DNA from: Geomonas agri | GTDB lineage: Bacteria; Desulfobacterota; Desulfuromonadia; Geobacterales; Geobacteraceae | DNA length: 64,000 bases | Assembly (NCBI RefSeq): GCF_020179605.1 | Contig: NZ_JAINZO010000002.1 | Location: 744,001 to 808,000 of the forward strand | Direction of reading: 5' to 3' | In this document: positions 7,707 to 16,643 of the stretch, one piece after another | Layout of the letters: each line of letters starts with the position of its first letter | Position numbering within the stretch: the stretch's first letter is position 1 | Notes under the pieces: model-generated | Seen by the model: the letters and a program-made list of their open reading frames with translations, nothing else | The model's database searches: none | What the model was told of the DNA's origin: nothing | Program-made: the position numbers and the translations under genes

Positions 7707-8525
7707 ATGTCAACCAGCGATATTTCTTTAACAGCAGGAATGAGGACCAACCTCCTCAATCTCCAACAGACCAGCCAGCTCCTGAACAGGACCCAGCAGA
7801 GGCTCTCTTCCGGCAAGCAGGTCAACAGCGCCTTGGACAACCCGACGAACTATTTTGCAGCGCAGAACGCGAACCAGCGCGCCAGCGACCTGTCCGACCG
7901 CAAGGACGGCATGTCCGAGGCGGTGCAGACAGTAGGCGCCACCAACGCGGGCATCACGGCCATCACTGGCCTGATCAACGCCGCAAAAGGTATCGCCCAG
8001 TCCGCACTCTCCACTAGCGACATCGCGACCAGGTCCAAGCTGGCTACCCAGTACGACACCATCCGGAGCCAGATCGACAACATCTCGTCCGACTCCGGGT
8101 ACCGTGGTCTGAACCTGCTGAGCTCCACCAACACGCTGACCGTAAACTTCAACGAGGATGCGAGCTCCAGCCTCAACGTCGTCGGCTTCCTGGCAAATGC
8201 AACCGGCCTGAGCCTCACCGGCGCCAGCAGCGCATGGGCAACCAACTCGGATATCACTACCGACACGGCCAAGATGGACACCGCGATCTCCACGTTGAGG
8301 AGCAACACCCAGACCCTGGCGGCGAACCTGAACATCATCACCACCCGCCAGACCTTTACCGACAACATGATCAGTACGCTGCAAACCGGCGCCGACAACC
8401 TGACACTGGCCGATATGAACCAGGAAGGCGCCAACATGCTGATGCTGCAGACTCGCCAGAGCTTGGGTACCACCTCGCTCTCGATGTCTTCGCAGGCAGC
8501 ACAATCCGTCCTCAAACTCTTCTAA
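7707..8525 (+). CDS. Flagellin
   Basis: A protein of 272 residues with the flagellin N-terminal helix pattern (LLNLQQTSQLLNRTQQRLSSGKQVNSALDNP) and C-terminal helix (ANMLMLQTRQSLGTTSLSMSSQAAQSVLKLF). These polymerise through paired coiled coils into the flagellar filament. The central variable region is short, giving a minimal flagellin without large surface domains. The start at 7707 is fixed by AGAAGGGGGAAAC and by the conserved N terminus; the frame is open much further upstream, but that extension is not flagellin-like. No other flagellar genes lie nearby, so it is an orphan copy, perhaps an alternative filament subunit. Confidence 0.93.
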   Translation: MSTSDISLTAGMRTNLLNLQQTSQLLNRTQQRLSSGKQVNSALDNPTNYFAAQNANQRASDLSDRKDGMSEAVQTVGATNAGITAITGLINAAKGIAQSALSTSDIATRSKLATQYDTIRSQIDNISSDSGYRGLNLLSSTNTLTVNFNEDASSSLNVVGFLANATGLSLTGASSAWATNSDITTDTAKMDTAISTLRSNTQTLAANLNIITTRQTFTDNMISTLQTGADNLTLADMNQEGANMLMLQTRQSLGTTSLSMSSQAAQSVLKLF

Positions 8526-8536
8526 AAACCTCAGCC

Positions 8537-8565
8537 CGGCCCGGAGGGTTCTCCTCTCCGGGCCG
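8537..8565 (+). terminator. Hairpin terminator after flagellin
   Basis: CGGCCCGGAG (8537-8546) pairs perfectly with CTCCGGGCCG (8556-8565) across a 9-nt loop, 12 nt after the stop. The T tract is poor (ATCCTTACC), so efficiency is uncertain. Confidence 0.65.
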
Positions 8566-8714
8566 ATCCTTACCCCCGCGCGTCCGCACTGGTGACCGGC
8601 TGACCGGCATCGGCGTCCACTAGCCCAATCCAATCCGACAAAAAATTGACCACGGCCTTGCCGGGCCAACGCTAACCAGCGTTACAGCTCGAAGCTTGCG
8701 TTACTCGCGCTGTT

Positions 8715-9251
8715 TCAGGTGCAGCGGTAGATTTCTTCCTTGCGGTGAATAGCTCCCTTGGGGGTCAGGACGCTGGAGAAGAGGATGAATTCTTCTGCGG
8801 TGAAGGGGGGGAAGCTGAGGGTGCGGTGGGAGGCTTCGAAACGCGCCACCTCGGCGGTGGCGTTTTCCTTGATGCGGGCCAGGGTTATGTGCGGTGAGAA
8901 CCCGCGCTCCTCGGGGGGGATGCCGGCACCGGTGACGGCGGATTCTATCTGCTGTTGCAGGGCGATCAGCGGCCGGGACTCCTCCATCCCGACCCAGAGC
9001 ACCCTGGGGTGACCGTGCGGTGGGAAGTGTCCCACTCCGCGCAGGGTGAGCGAAAAAGCGGTGAAGCCTACGGCAGCGAGGTTTTTTTTCAGCGCGGCGC
9101 CGGTCTGCGGCATGACGTCCCCCAAAAAGCGAAGGGTCAGATGAACTTGGCCGGGAGGGACCCAGCGCAGGCTGGGAATTTCGACGGTGAACGAGGACAG
9201 AGTGGCCTTGATAGCGTCTGGCAATTCGATGGCTACGAACAGTCTAGCCAT
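8715..9251 (-). CDS. thpR: RNA 2',3'-cyclic phosphodiesterase (ThpR/LigT family)
   Basis: A protein of 178 residues of the 2H phosphoesterase superfamily. The two catalytic HxT motifs are visible: VHLTLRFLG near residue 37 and SPHITLARI near residue 121. It opens with MARLFVAIELPD, typical of ThpR. These enzymes open 2',3'-cyclic phosphates on RNA ends; the physiological role in bacteria is not settled. An AACAGGAGC site precedes ATG 9251. It diverges from serS and shares the region with the serS promoter. Confidence 0.92.
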   Translation of the reverse strand: MARLFVAIELPDAIKATLSSFTVEIPSLRWVPPGQVHLTLRFLGDVMPQTGAALKKNLAAVGFTAFSLTLRGVGHFPPHGHPRVLWVGMEESRPLIALQQQIESAVTGAGIPPEERGFSPHITLARIKENATAEVARFEASHRTLSFPPFTAEEFILFSSVLTPKGAIHRKEEIYRCT

Positions 9252-9304
9252 GGTTTAGCTCCTGTTAGCTCCTGTACCGGTATTGCGTGCGCTTAAAAAA
9301 AGAG

Positions 9305-9333
9305 TTGACTAAGCCAAATTTGAATGTTATACA
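9305..9333 (+). promoter_or_regulatory. Sigma70-type promoter of serS and the downstream tRNA genes
   Basis: TTGACT (9305-9310), a 17-bp spacer and TATACA (9328-9333), followed after a short leader by the serS start at 9370. Both boxes are close to consensus. Confidence 0.75.
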
Positions 9334-9348
9334 GTATAGCTTTGGTGA

Positions 9349-10638
<1,290 letters not shown>

Positions 10639-10643
10639 GCTTT

Positions 10644-10729
10644 GGAGGAATGGCCGAGTGGTTGAAGGCGGCGGTCTTGAAAACCGTTGAACGAAAGTTC
10701 CGTGGGTTCGAATCCTACTTCCTCCGCCA
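10644..10729 (+). tRNA. tRNA-Ser (anticodon TGA)
   Basis: Acceptor stem GGAGGAA pairs with TTCCTCC, with a G discriminator and encoded CCA. Anticodon TGA (10678-10680) sits in loop CT-TGA-AA. The long variable arm (GAACGAAAGTTC) marks a class II tRNA, and the T loop is GGTTCGAATCC. It starts 5 nt after the serS stop. Confidence 0.96.
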
Positions 10730-10768
10730 TTGATTTAGCGCAGTACCAATAGCAGTAGAGGTTGAAAC

Positions 10769-10861
10769 GGAGAGCTGGCCGAGTAGGTCGAAGGCGCACG
10801 CCTGCTAAGCGTGTATACTGGGAAACCGGTATCGAGGGTTCGAATCCCTCGCTCTCCGCCA
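10769..10861 (+). tRNA. tRNA-Ser (anticodon GCT)
   Basis: Acceptor stem GGAGAGC pairs with GCTCTCC, CCA is encoded, and anticodon GCT lies in loop CT-GCT-AA. A long variable arm (about 20 nt) confirms tRNA-Ser. A T-run follows at 10863-10868. Confidence 0.96.
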
Positions 10862-10909
10862 CTTTTTTGCAGTACGCAGTAAGGGGTTCTTGCAGCGCCG
10901 GAGGTTGTG

Positions 10910-11383
10910 GTGAAGCGGTTGATGAAACTGACAGTTTTGTCTCTCATCGCCATAGGGTTCGCAGCAGGGTGCAACGGGAAGGAAAAAACAGAGCAGGCGG
11001 CAGCCCAACCGAGGGTGGCCAAGGCTCTCTCCACGGTAGTGGTACCGGACCAGGTAAAAGGCAAGTGGAAGGCGGTTCAGATTGAGGTCGCCGACAAGAA
11101 TGCCCACCTGAAGAAGGTGTACACCTTGGACATAGGTTCCGATTTCAAGCTTCCCGGATCGGACCTGACACTCAAGGTGGAAACGTTTCTACCGCATTTC
11201 GTGATGGAAGGCACCACTCTTACTTCCCAGTCCAACGACTTGGTCAATCCCGCCGCACAGCTGGTGATCCGGGAGCAGGGGAAGGAGATTTACAAGGGGT
11301 GGTTGTTTTCGCTCTACCCGACCACTCATGCGTTTCAGCATCCGCAGTACGGTTTCACACTGGTCGACTACAAGGCCAGTTGA
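10910..11383 (+). CDS. DUF2155-domain lipoprotein
   Basis: A protein of about 157 residues with a lipoprotein signal peptide and lipobox FAAGC (Cys near 21), so it should be membrane-anchored in the periplasm. The C-terminal part (LDIGSDFKLPGSDLTLKVETFLPHF, then GWLFSLYPTTHAFQHPQYGFTLVDY) is the DUF2155 pattern, whose biochemical role I do not know. Two GTG codons compete; 10910 is favoured because CCGGAGG is 5 nt upstream of it and only 2 nt from 10907. It lies between the tRNA-Ser and tRNA-Arg pairs on the same strand and may be carried on the same long transcript. Confidence 0.82.
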   Translation: MKRLMKLTVLSLIAIGFAAGCNGKEKTEQAAAQPRVAKALSTVVVPDQVKGKWKAVQIEVADKNAHLKKVYTLDIGSDFKLPGSDLTLKVETFLPHFVMEGTTLTSQSNDLVNPAAQLVIREQGKEIYKGWLFSLYPTTHAFQHPQYGFTLVDYKAS

Positions 11384-11391
11384 TATAGCAA

Positions 11392-11468
11392 GCGCTCGTA
11401 GCTCAGCTGGATAGAGCAACGGACTACGAATCCGTAGGTCGGGAGTTCGAATCTCTCCGAGCGCGCCA
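11392..11468 (+). tRNA. tRNA-Arg (anticodon ACG), copy 1
   Basis: Acceptor GCGCTCG pairs with CGAGCGC, with G discriminator and CCA. Anticodon ACG (11426-11428) lies in loop CT-ACG-AA; A34 is expected to be edited to inosine to read CGU, CGC and CGA. Confidence 0.96.
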
Positions 11469-11488
11469 TTAACGCAGCACCGCAGTTT

Positions 11489-11565
11489 GCGCCCGTAGCT
11501 CAGCTGGATAGAGCACAAGACTACGAATCTTGGGGCCAGGAGTTCGAATCTCTTCGGGCGCGCCA
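11489..11565 (+). tRNA. tRNA-Arg (anticodon ACG), copy 2
   Basis: Acceptor GCGCCCG pairs with CGGGCGC, with G discriminator and CCA. Anticodon ACG is at 11523-11525. The D arm is identical to copy 1, but the acceptor, anticodon stem (CAAGA/TCTTG) and variable region differ, so it is a diverged paralogue and not a recent duplicate. Confidence 0.95.
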
Positions 11566-11570
11566 TCATG

Positions 11571-11605
11571 AAAAAGACCGAGGCTTTCAGCCTCGGTCTT
11601 TTTTT
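11571..11605 (+). terminator. Strong rho-independent terminator closing the serS-tRNA region
   Basis: AAGACCGAGGC pairs perfectly with GCCTCGGTCTT around a TTTCA-type loop and runs into seven Ts. The upstream A5 makes it partly bidirectional. Confidence 0.93.
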
Positions 11606-11674
11606 GTGCCTTGTGGACGCTTAGTCAACCTATCTTCTGATCTTACTCATACCTTGGGAACGACCCCCACGCTC

Positions 11675-12316
11675 TTACTGCAGCTCTTTCGCCACGGCCG
11701 CGTCGTTGACCAGCAACTCGAGTTTCTTCTTGTAAGCCGCCGGAACGGCTTCCTTGGCGTGCGCGGGCGGATTGAGGAAGCTACCGCCGAGATCGTCTTC
11801 GCCTTTCAGATGCTTCTCAGCGAGCACCGCACCTTGCCGGTCCATCTCGGTGAGTTGGACATCGTAGTCGAGACCGGTGTTGGTGTAGGTACTTGACATC
11901 CACTCACGAATGACAAGTAACATGAGCCGGTCGGCATTGGCGCCCTGCAGTTTGCTCTTAACCTGCGCATCAGCCTCGTTCGGCGCAACTGTTACCGGGG
12001 TGCACGAGAACCCTTTCTTCTTCAGGGAACCGCAGAGCACCAGGGACATGTCCTCCGCCAGGGGCTTGCCGCTTTCCGTGGTCACGTTGAAGGGGTTCCC
12101 GAATCCGCCTCGCAGGTTGCCGACGTAGTTGGGTTCTTTCTCCGCGGAGACAACGTAGGGGCGCCTGTCGACAGCCGCGACGGCAATCGACTTGCTCCCG
12201 GAGGCATTCACCTGGAGGGTCGTGTCGTGGTAACGGTAGCTCTGCCCGACGGCGCAGCCACTCAATGCGATCGACAGAGCAAGCAACGAAAGTTTGCTCA
12301 GCATCTTGTTGGTCAT
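11675..12316 (-). CDS. Lipoprotein of unknown function
   Basis: A protein of 213 residues with a lipoprotein signal (LALSIALSGC, lipobox LSGC, Cys near 21). The mature part has an N-terminal segment reading SIAVAAVDRRPYVVSAEKEPNYVG and a GGFGNPFNVTTESGKPLAEDM stretch, reminiscent of outer-membrane lipoproteins that act as envelope accessory factors, but I cannot name the family. Start ATG 12316 is preceded by GGAGAGAAAC. It lies 94 nt downstream of the ankyrin lipoprotein gene on the same strand, so they may be co-expressed. Confidence 0.75.
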   Translation of the reverse strand: MTNKMLSKLSLLALSIALSGCAVGQSYRYHDTTLQVNASGSKSIAVAAVDRRPYVVSAEKEPNYVGNLRGGFGNPFNVTTESGKPLAEDMSLVLCGSLKKKGFSCTPVTVAPNEADAQVKSKLQGANADRLMLLVIREWMSSTYTNTGLDYDVQLTEMDRQGAVLAEKHLKGEDDLGGSFLNPPAHAKEAVPAAYKKKLELLVNDAAVAKELQ

Positions 12317-12363
12317 GTTTCTCTCCTAGTCTGGGCTCCCGGGAAGTTGCCGGTGAGGGCGGA

Positions 12364-12394
12364 GCCATGCCCGCAACCGACCGGCGGGCATGGC
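12364..12394 (-). other. GC-rich hairpin between two lipoprotein genes
   Basis: GCCATGCCCGC (12364-12374) pairs perfectly with GCGGGCATGGC (12384-12394) across 9 nt, just after the ankyrin gene. There is no T tract, so it may stabilise or attenuate the transcript and need not terminate it. Confidence 0.5.
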
Positions 12395-12409
12395 CCGCGC
12401 TGCCAAAGA

Positions 12410-12862
12410 TTACTTGTGGTGCTTCAATAGCGCCACGATCTTGTCAAACTGGTACTCCTCGGCGTAGTCAATCGCTTTCTTGCCCCTTCTGTCCACCACC
12501 GACTGATCCGCATTCTTGGCCAGCAGCGCCTTTACCGCGTCAGTACGGCCATAGGCAGCTGCCAGTATCAGGGGTGTGGTTCCTGGCAGGTAATTGCCGT
12601 AGGTCTCGGTGGTCTTGACGTTGGGATCGGCGCCGTTGGCAAGCAGCCATTCGGTGACGGGGAAATTGCCATAGTAGACCGCCCACAAAAGCGGGGTCCA
12701 TCCCCACTTGTCGATGGCGTTGACATCCTGCCCTTTGCGTGCGAACTCCTTCACTGCCGGCAGGTCACCGTCGACTGCCGCGCGGGACATGCCTCCTCCG
12801 GCGCACCCGAACTGGAACAGCGCTACCATGATCAGAAATGCAGAAATCACAAGCCGCTTCAT
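12410..12862 (-). CDS. Ankyrin-repeat lipoprotein
   Basis: A protein of 150 residues: signal peptide with lipobox FGC-A (Cys near 20), then about four ankyrin repeats. Visible repeat cores are DKWGWTPLLWAVYYGNFPVTEWLLANGADPN, a longer repeat with GTTPLILAAAYGRTDAVKALLAKNADQ, and GKKAIDYAEEYQFDKIVALLK. Ankyrin repeats mediate protein contacts; in the periplasm their partners are unknown. A GGAGGGCAT site precedes ATG 12862. Confidence 0.87.
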   Translation of the reverse strand: MKRLVISAFLIMVALFQFGCAGGGMSRAAVDGDLPAVKEFARKGQDVNAIDKWGWTPLLWAVYYGNFPVTEWLLANGADPNVKTTETYGNYLPGTTPLILAAAYGRTDAVKALLAKNADQSVVDRRGKKAIDYAEEYQFDKIVALLKHHK

Positions 12863-13107
12863 ATGCCCTCCTTGGTCTTAAAAGTTTCAAATTGAGGATA
12901 TTAACATCTGGCCCGGCCAAATCAATGAAAATCTTAACGGGAATGGGCGTGGGTGCGCCCTGCGGTCCCGGGGCGGGGGTGTCGCCATAAATGAACGGTT
13001 TCCCTACCGGTGCCGGATGTGTTATAGAAAATCGCCCCTGTTTGCTGCCGGAGCAGGATATCGGTCCCACCTGCGGTTCAGGTGCAATCTCCAAAAGAGT
13101 GGAAGCG

Positions 13108-14046
13108 ATGCAGCAAGATACGCCACAGAGAGTGAAAAAGTGGAGCAGCAAGAGCATCGGCTCCCGATTCCAGCACTGGATCTTCTACACGCTGATCCGG
13201 CTCGGCGGTCGGGGCGCGGCCTACCTGCTCTTGCGCTGCGTGGTGTTTTACTACGTGCTTTTCTCCCCCTCGGTGCGCCGTCGCTGCTTTCCCTACCTGT
13301 CCCGGCGCTTCCCACAGCGGCAAGGACTGGCCCGCCTCGTGGACTGCTACCGCCTGAGCCTCGGCATCGGTGAGGTCCTCGTGGACCGCGCGGCCCTGGG
13401 CATCCTTGGCACCGAAGGGCTCACCGTGGACCAGGCCGACCAGGCGCGTCTCGAGGACCTGGTTGGGCGAGGGCAGGGACTGATCCTGGTCACCTCGCAC
13501 GTCGGCTCCTGGCAGGGTGCGATGGCGGTGCTCAAGTTCCTGGCGACGCCGGTCAATCTCCTCATCCATCGCCAGGAGGGGGACCTGGATCGCCACTTCT
13601 TCGAGCACGGCGGCGAGAACCCGTTTCGTGTCATCGACCCCGCGGGATATCTCGGCGGAACACTGGAGATGATGGGGGCACTCAAGAGGGGGGAGATCGT
13701 TTGCATCATGGGGGACCGCGCCATGGGAAGCGAAAGCGGGACCATTAAGGACAACTTTCTGGGCGGGGAGGTGGCCTTCCCCTACAGCCCCTACAAGCTC
13801 GCCGCGGCGACCGGCGCACCGATCGCTCTTATCTTCCCGGTCAAGACCAGCGCCACGAGCTACGCGCTCAATCTCGCCAGGGTGTTGAGCGTGCCTCACC
13901 TCGGGGGGCGCTCGGGCGAGCCGTACCGCCCATTCGTGAAGGAGTACGTGGCGGAATTGGAGCGCTTCACGGCGGAGCATCCTTACCAGTTTTTCAACTT
14001 CTTCGACATGTGGGAGGACGGCGCAGCAACAACGGGAAAACGGTAG
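13108..14046 (+). CDS. LpxL-like lysophospholipid/lipid A acyltransferase family protein
   Basis: A protein of 312 residues. The N-terminal hydrophobic stretch (about 30-55) would anchor it to the inner membrane. The LpxL/HtrB motif region reads LILVTSHVGSWQGAMA: His131 is present, but the Glu usual at the end of HX4E is Gln136. Further family blocks are GDRAMGSESGT and FPYSPYKLAAATGAPIALIFPV. I start at 13108 because the extension back to 12991 is not family-like and the shorter form has the usual length. Acyltransferases of this type are standard members of aryl polyene clusters, and the large polyketide-type operon lies 5 kb away, so it may attach the polyene to a lipid carrier (inference). 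Confidence 0.8.
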   Translation: MQQDTPQRVKKWSSKSIGSRFQHWIFYTLIRLGGRGAAYLLLRCVVFYYVLFSPSVRRRCFPYLSRRFPQRQGLARLVDCYRLSLGIGEVLVDRAALGILGTEGLTVDQADQARLEDLVGRGQGLILVTSHVGSWQGAMAVLKFLATPVNLLIHRQEGDLDRHFFEHGGENPFRVIDPAGYLGGTLEMMGALKRGEIVCIMGDRAMGSESGTIKDNFLGGEVAFPYSPYKLAAATGAPIALIFPVKTSATSYALNLARVLSVPHLGGRSGEPYRPFVKEYVAELERFTAEHPYQFFNFFDMWEDGAATTGKR

Positions 14047-14170
14047 CGGAAGAGGACGCGCGGCATTGACAGGACAGGGTGACGTGGAAACATATTAGCT
14101 GCCGCAAATTCCACTACCCCGGTCGCCCGACGCCTGCTGCCAAGCGGCGGGAGCTAAAAGGTTTCCGCAC

Positions 14171-15082
14171 ATGCCAGCTGCCGTGACACCACGCACACCG
14201 ACGCCTCCCCATGGTTTCCGGCCGCGCTCCCACCGCATCGGCACGCGGTCCCTTCTCTTCGTCGTTACCCTGCTCTCCCTGGTCGGTTGCGCCATCCTGA
14301 ACCGATATATCCTGGTGCCCAAGCAGAACCTTACCGTGACCCCGGCGCAGTATCGCATCCCGTACCAGGAGGTGTGGTTCAAGACCCTGGACGACGTGGA
14401 GCTTAACGGGTGGTTCCTGCCGGGCGAGCCGGGGCGGCCGCTGGTACTACTCTTCCACGGCAACGCCGGCAACCTCTCCGATAACCTTGGTTACCTGAGA
14501 CTTCTGCACGACAGTGGGCTGCCCCTGTTCATCTTCGACTACCGCGGTTTCGGCAGGAGTAATGGCGAGGCTTTCAAGGAAAGGGACTTCTACCGCGATG
14601 CGCGCGGCGCGCTCGCCTACCTGCGACAACAGGGGTGGAGCCGAGACCGGATCATCTTTTTCGGCCAGTCACTGGGCGCCGCCGTGGCGCTGCAGATGGC
14701 GCTGGAGGGGAAGCCGGCCGGGCTGGTGATGGAAGGCTCGTTCACTTCCATGGAGGACATGGTGAAGCACGTTTCCCGCCTGGCTTACTTCACGGTCGGT
14801 TGGTGGGGCATCAGGTTGTCCTTCGACAACTTCCACAAGATCGCCCGGGCCGGGGTACCGCTGCTGCTGATCCACGGCGACCGCGACCCGGTGACCCCGG
14901 TGGAGATGTCACGGCGCCTGTACCTGCGTGCCGGCGCACCCAAAATGCTGCACATCATCGCCGGTGGTGGTCACTGCAACGCCTACGAAGTCGCCCCCGC
15001 CTCCTACCTCACCGTCTGGCAGAGCTACCTGCTCGCCCTCCCCGCCGCAGCGACCGCAGCGGCGCCGGCCGATCGGTCCTGA
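14171..15082 (+). CDS. Membrane-anchored alpha/beta hydrolase (BEM46/Abhd13-like)
   Basis: A protein of 303 residues. After a basic N-terminal tail there is a hydrophobic segment (about 27-44) ending in LSLVGC, which could be a membrane anchor or lipobox. The alpha/beta hydrolase fold follows, with oxyanion motif FHGNAGN, nucleophile Ser166 in GQSLGAA, Asp238 in HGDRDPV and His267 in GGGHCNAY, so the triad is complete. The substrate is unknown; esters or thioesters of acyl chains are plausible. It lies 124 nt after the acyltransferase and 76 nt before the deacetylase-methyltransferase on the same strand. Confidence 0.83.
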   Translation: MPAAVTPRTPTPPHGFRPRSHRIGTRSLLFVVTLLSLVGCAILNRYILVPKQNLTVTPAQYRIPYQEVWFKTLDDVELNGWFLPGEPGRPLVLLFHGNAGNLSDNLGYLRLLHDSGLPLFIFDYRGFGRSNGEAFKERDFYRDARGALAYLRQQGWSRDRIIFFGQSLGAAVALQMALEGKPAGLVMEGSFTSMEDMVKHVSRLAYFTVGWWGIRLSFDNFHKIARAGVPLLLIHGDRDPVTPVEMSRRLYLRAGAPKMLHIIAGGGHCNAYEVAPASYLTVWQSYLLALPAAATAAAPADRS

Positions 15083-15158
15083 CTGCGTTTGACTTTAAGG
15101 CGCTTTTCCGTCATCATGCCTTGCCGATTCGACCCCACCCAGGCCAAGGATCCGTTCC

Positions 15159-16643
15159 ATGATATGCCCGTTGTCCCCGGCGCACCTAGTGGCGCTGACT
15201 GCCTTCCAGATCGCCGCCGTTCTCCTCTTCATCGACCCCATCTGGGCCGCGTTGCCGCTGGTCCTGTTTATCCTGCTGTGCCTGCTGACGCCGTTTTCCC
15301 CCCGCTTGAGCTTTTTCCTTCCCATTACCAGCCGTGGCGCCAAAGGGACCCGTGGGGTGGCGCTCACCTTTGACGACGGCCCCGATCCGCTGGTCACGCC
15401 GAAGGTACTGGAACTGTTGCGGCAGCACGGCATCAGCGCGACCTTCTTCGTCACCGGCCGGCGCGCCGAGCGCTATCCGGAGCTGATCGAGGTGATCCTG
15501 GCGGCGGGGCACGCCGTGGCCAACCACAGCCTGAACCACGACCCCTTCCTGATGCTGAAAGGGACCGAGACCCTACGGCGCGAGGTGGCGGGGGCGCAGC
15601 AGGTGTTGCGCCGTTTCGGCATCCAGCCGCTCGCCTTCCGGCCGCCGGTGGGGATCACCAACTCGCGCCTGTGGCGGGTCCTCCTGGAGAACGGGATGTT
15701 CTGCGTCAATTTCAGCTGCCGGGCGGGGGACATGGGGAACCGGAGAATTGCCGGCTTGGCGCGGAAGATCCTTGGCAAAGTGAAGTCTGGCGACATCGTC
15801 CTGCTGCACGACGTGGCTCCCCCGAAAGGGGACGCGGCGCAGCTTCTGGGAGAGTTCGCGCAGTTGATCGAGGGAATGAAGGCAAAGGGGCTGGAGATCG
15901 TGCCGCTGGCGCGACTGATCGGCAGGGAGGTCATGCAGCGGGAAGGGGCCTTCCCGGATCCCGCGGAACTTTTCTACGACGGGTTGGCGGCAGGGTACGA
16001 TGACGAACAGTTCCACTCCAACGTTTCGATGTCGCGCACCATGGAGCAGCAGCTCTTCGAGGCACGCGTGCCCACCCTCTTCAGCGGGCGCGGCCGGGTG
16101 CTCGAGATCGGCGCTGGGACCGGGATCTTCACCCTCGACATCGCGCGCAACTGTTCCGAGGTGGTGGCGGTCGATATCTCCGCCAAGATGCTGCAGCTCC
16201 TCGAGCATAAGGCCAAGGCGCAGGGGATCGACAACGTCAGGCTGGTGAAGGGAAACGTCGAGGACCTACCCCTGTCCGGCCCCTTCTCGGTAGTCTGTGC
16301 CTTCTCCGCGCTGGAGTACCTGAAGGACCTGCCCGGACTCCTCAAGCGGCTTGCCCCCGAGGTGGAGCCCGGCGGGACCATCTACTTCATCACTGCCCGC
16401 ACCTCGCTATTCCGGTTGTTCACCCAGATCGGCAATGCCATGCGCCAGGGGATGTGGCTGCAATCGCGCAGCCGCCGCCGGATGGAGCGGATGCTCAGCG
16501 ATGCCGGTTTCGAGCCAGTGAGCGTCACCGCGCATCTTTTGAAGTGCGTCATCAACGGCGGCATGCTGCTGGAGGTGGTGGCGCGCAAGCGGGAGAACGC
16601 TGAGGCCGCGGTAGCGGCGGCAGCGCCCGGGGAGACGCGATGA
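15159..16643 (+). CDS. Polysaccharide deacetylase - SAM methyltransferase fusion
   Basis: A bifunctional protein of 494 residues. Two hydrophobic segments (about 8-45) precede a NodB-type carbohydrate deacetylase domain (about 65-255), with TFDDGPDP (D72, D73), metal ligands H123 and H127 in NHSLNH, RPPVG and LLHD motifs. A class I methyltransferase domain follows (about 265-480) with motif I VLEIGAGTGIFTLDIA and acidic VVAVDISAKM. AAGGA lies 8 nt before ATG 15159. Fusion of the two activities on one membrane-anchored chain suggests sequential processing of a single glycolipid intermediate. The stop overlaps the glycosyltransferase start (ATGA). Confidence 0.88.
   Translation: MICPLSPAHLVALTAFQIAAVLLFIDPIWAALPLVLFILLCLLTPFSPRLSFFLPITSRGAKGTRGVALTFDDGPDPLVTPKVLELLRQHGISATFFVTGRRAERYPELIEVILAAGHAVANHSLNHDPFLMLKGTETLRREVAGAQQVLRRFGIQPLAFRPPVGITNSRLWRVLLENGMFCVNFSCRAGDMGNRRIAGLARKILGKVKSGDIVLLHDVAPPKGDAAQLLGEFAQLIEGMKAKGLEIVPLARLIGREVMQREGAFPDPAELFYDGLAAGYDDEQFHSNVSMSRTMEQQLFEARVPTLFSGRGRVLEIGAGTGIFTLDIARNCSEVVAVDISAKMLQLLEHKAKAQGIDNVRLVKGNVEDLPLSGPFSVVCAFSALEYLKDLPGLLKRLAPEVEPGGTIYFITARTSLFRLFTQIGNAMRQGMWLQSRSRRRMERMLSDAGFEPVSVTAHLLKCVINGGMLLEVVARKRENAEAAVAAAAPGETR

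Noticed and set aside
10644..11565. Genomic island inserted at the tRNA cluster
   Set aside because: All four tRNA genes are intact, no integrase is present, and no repeated tRNA 3' end was found nearby.
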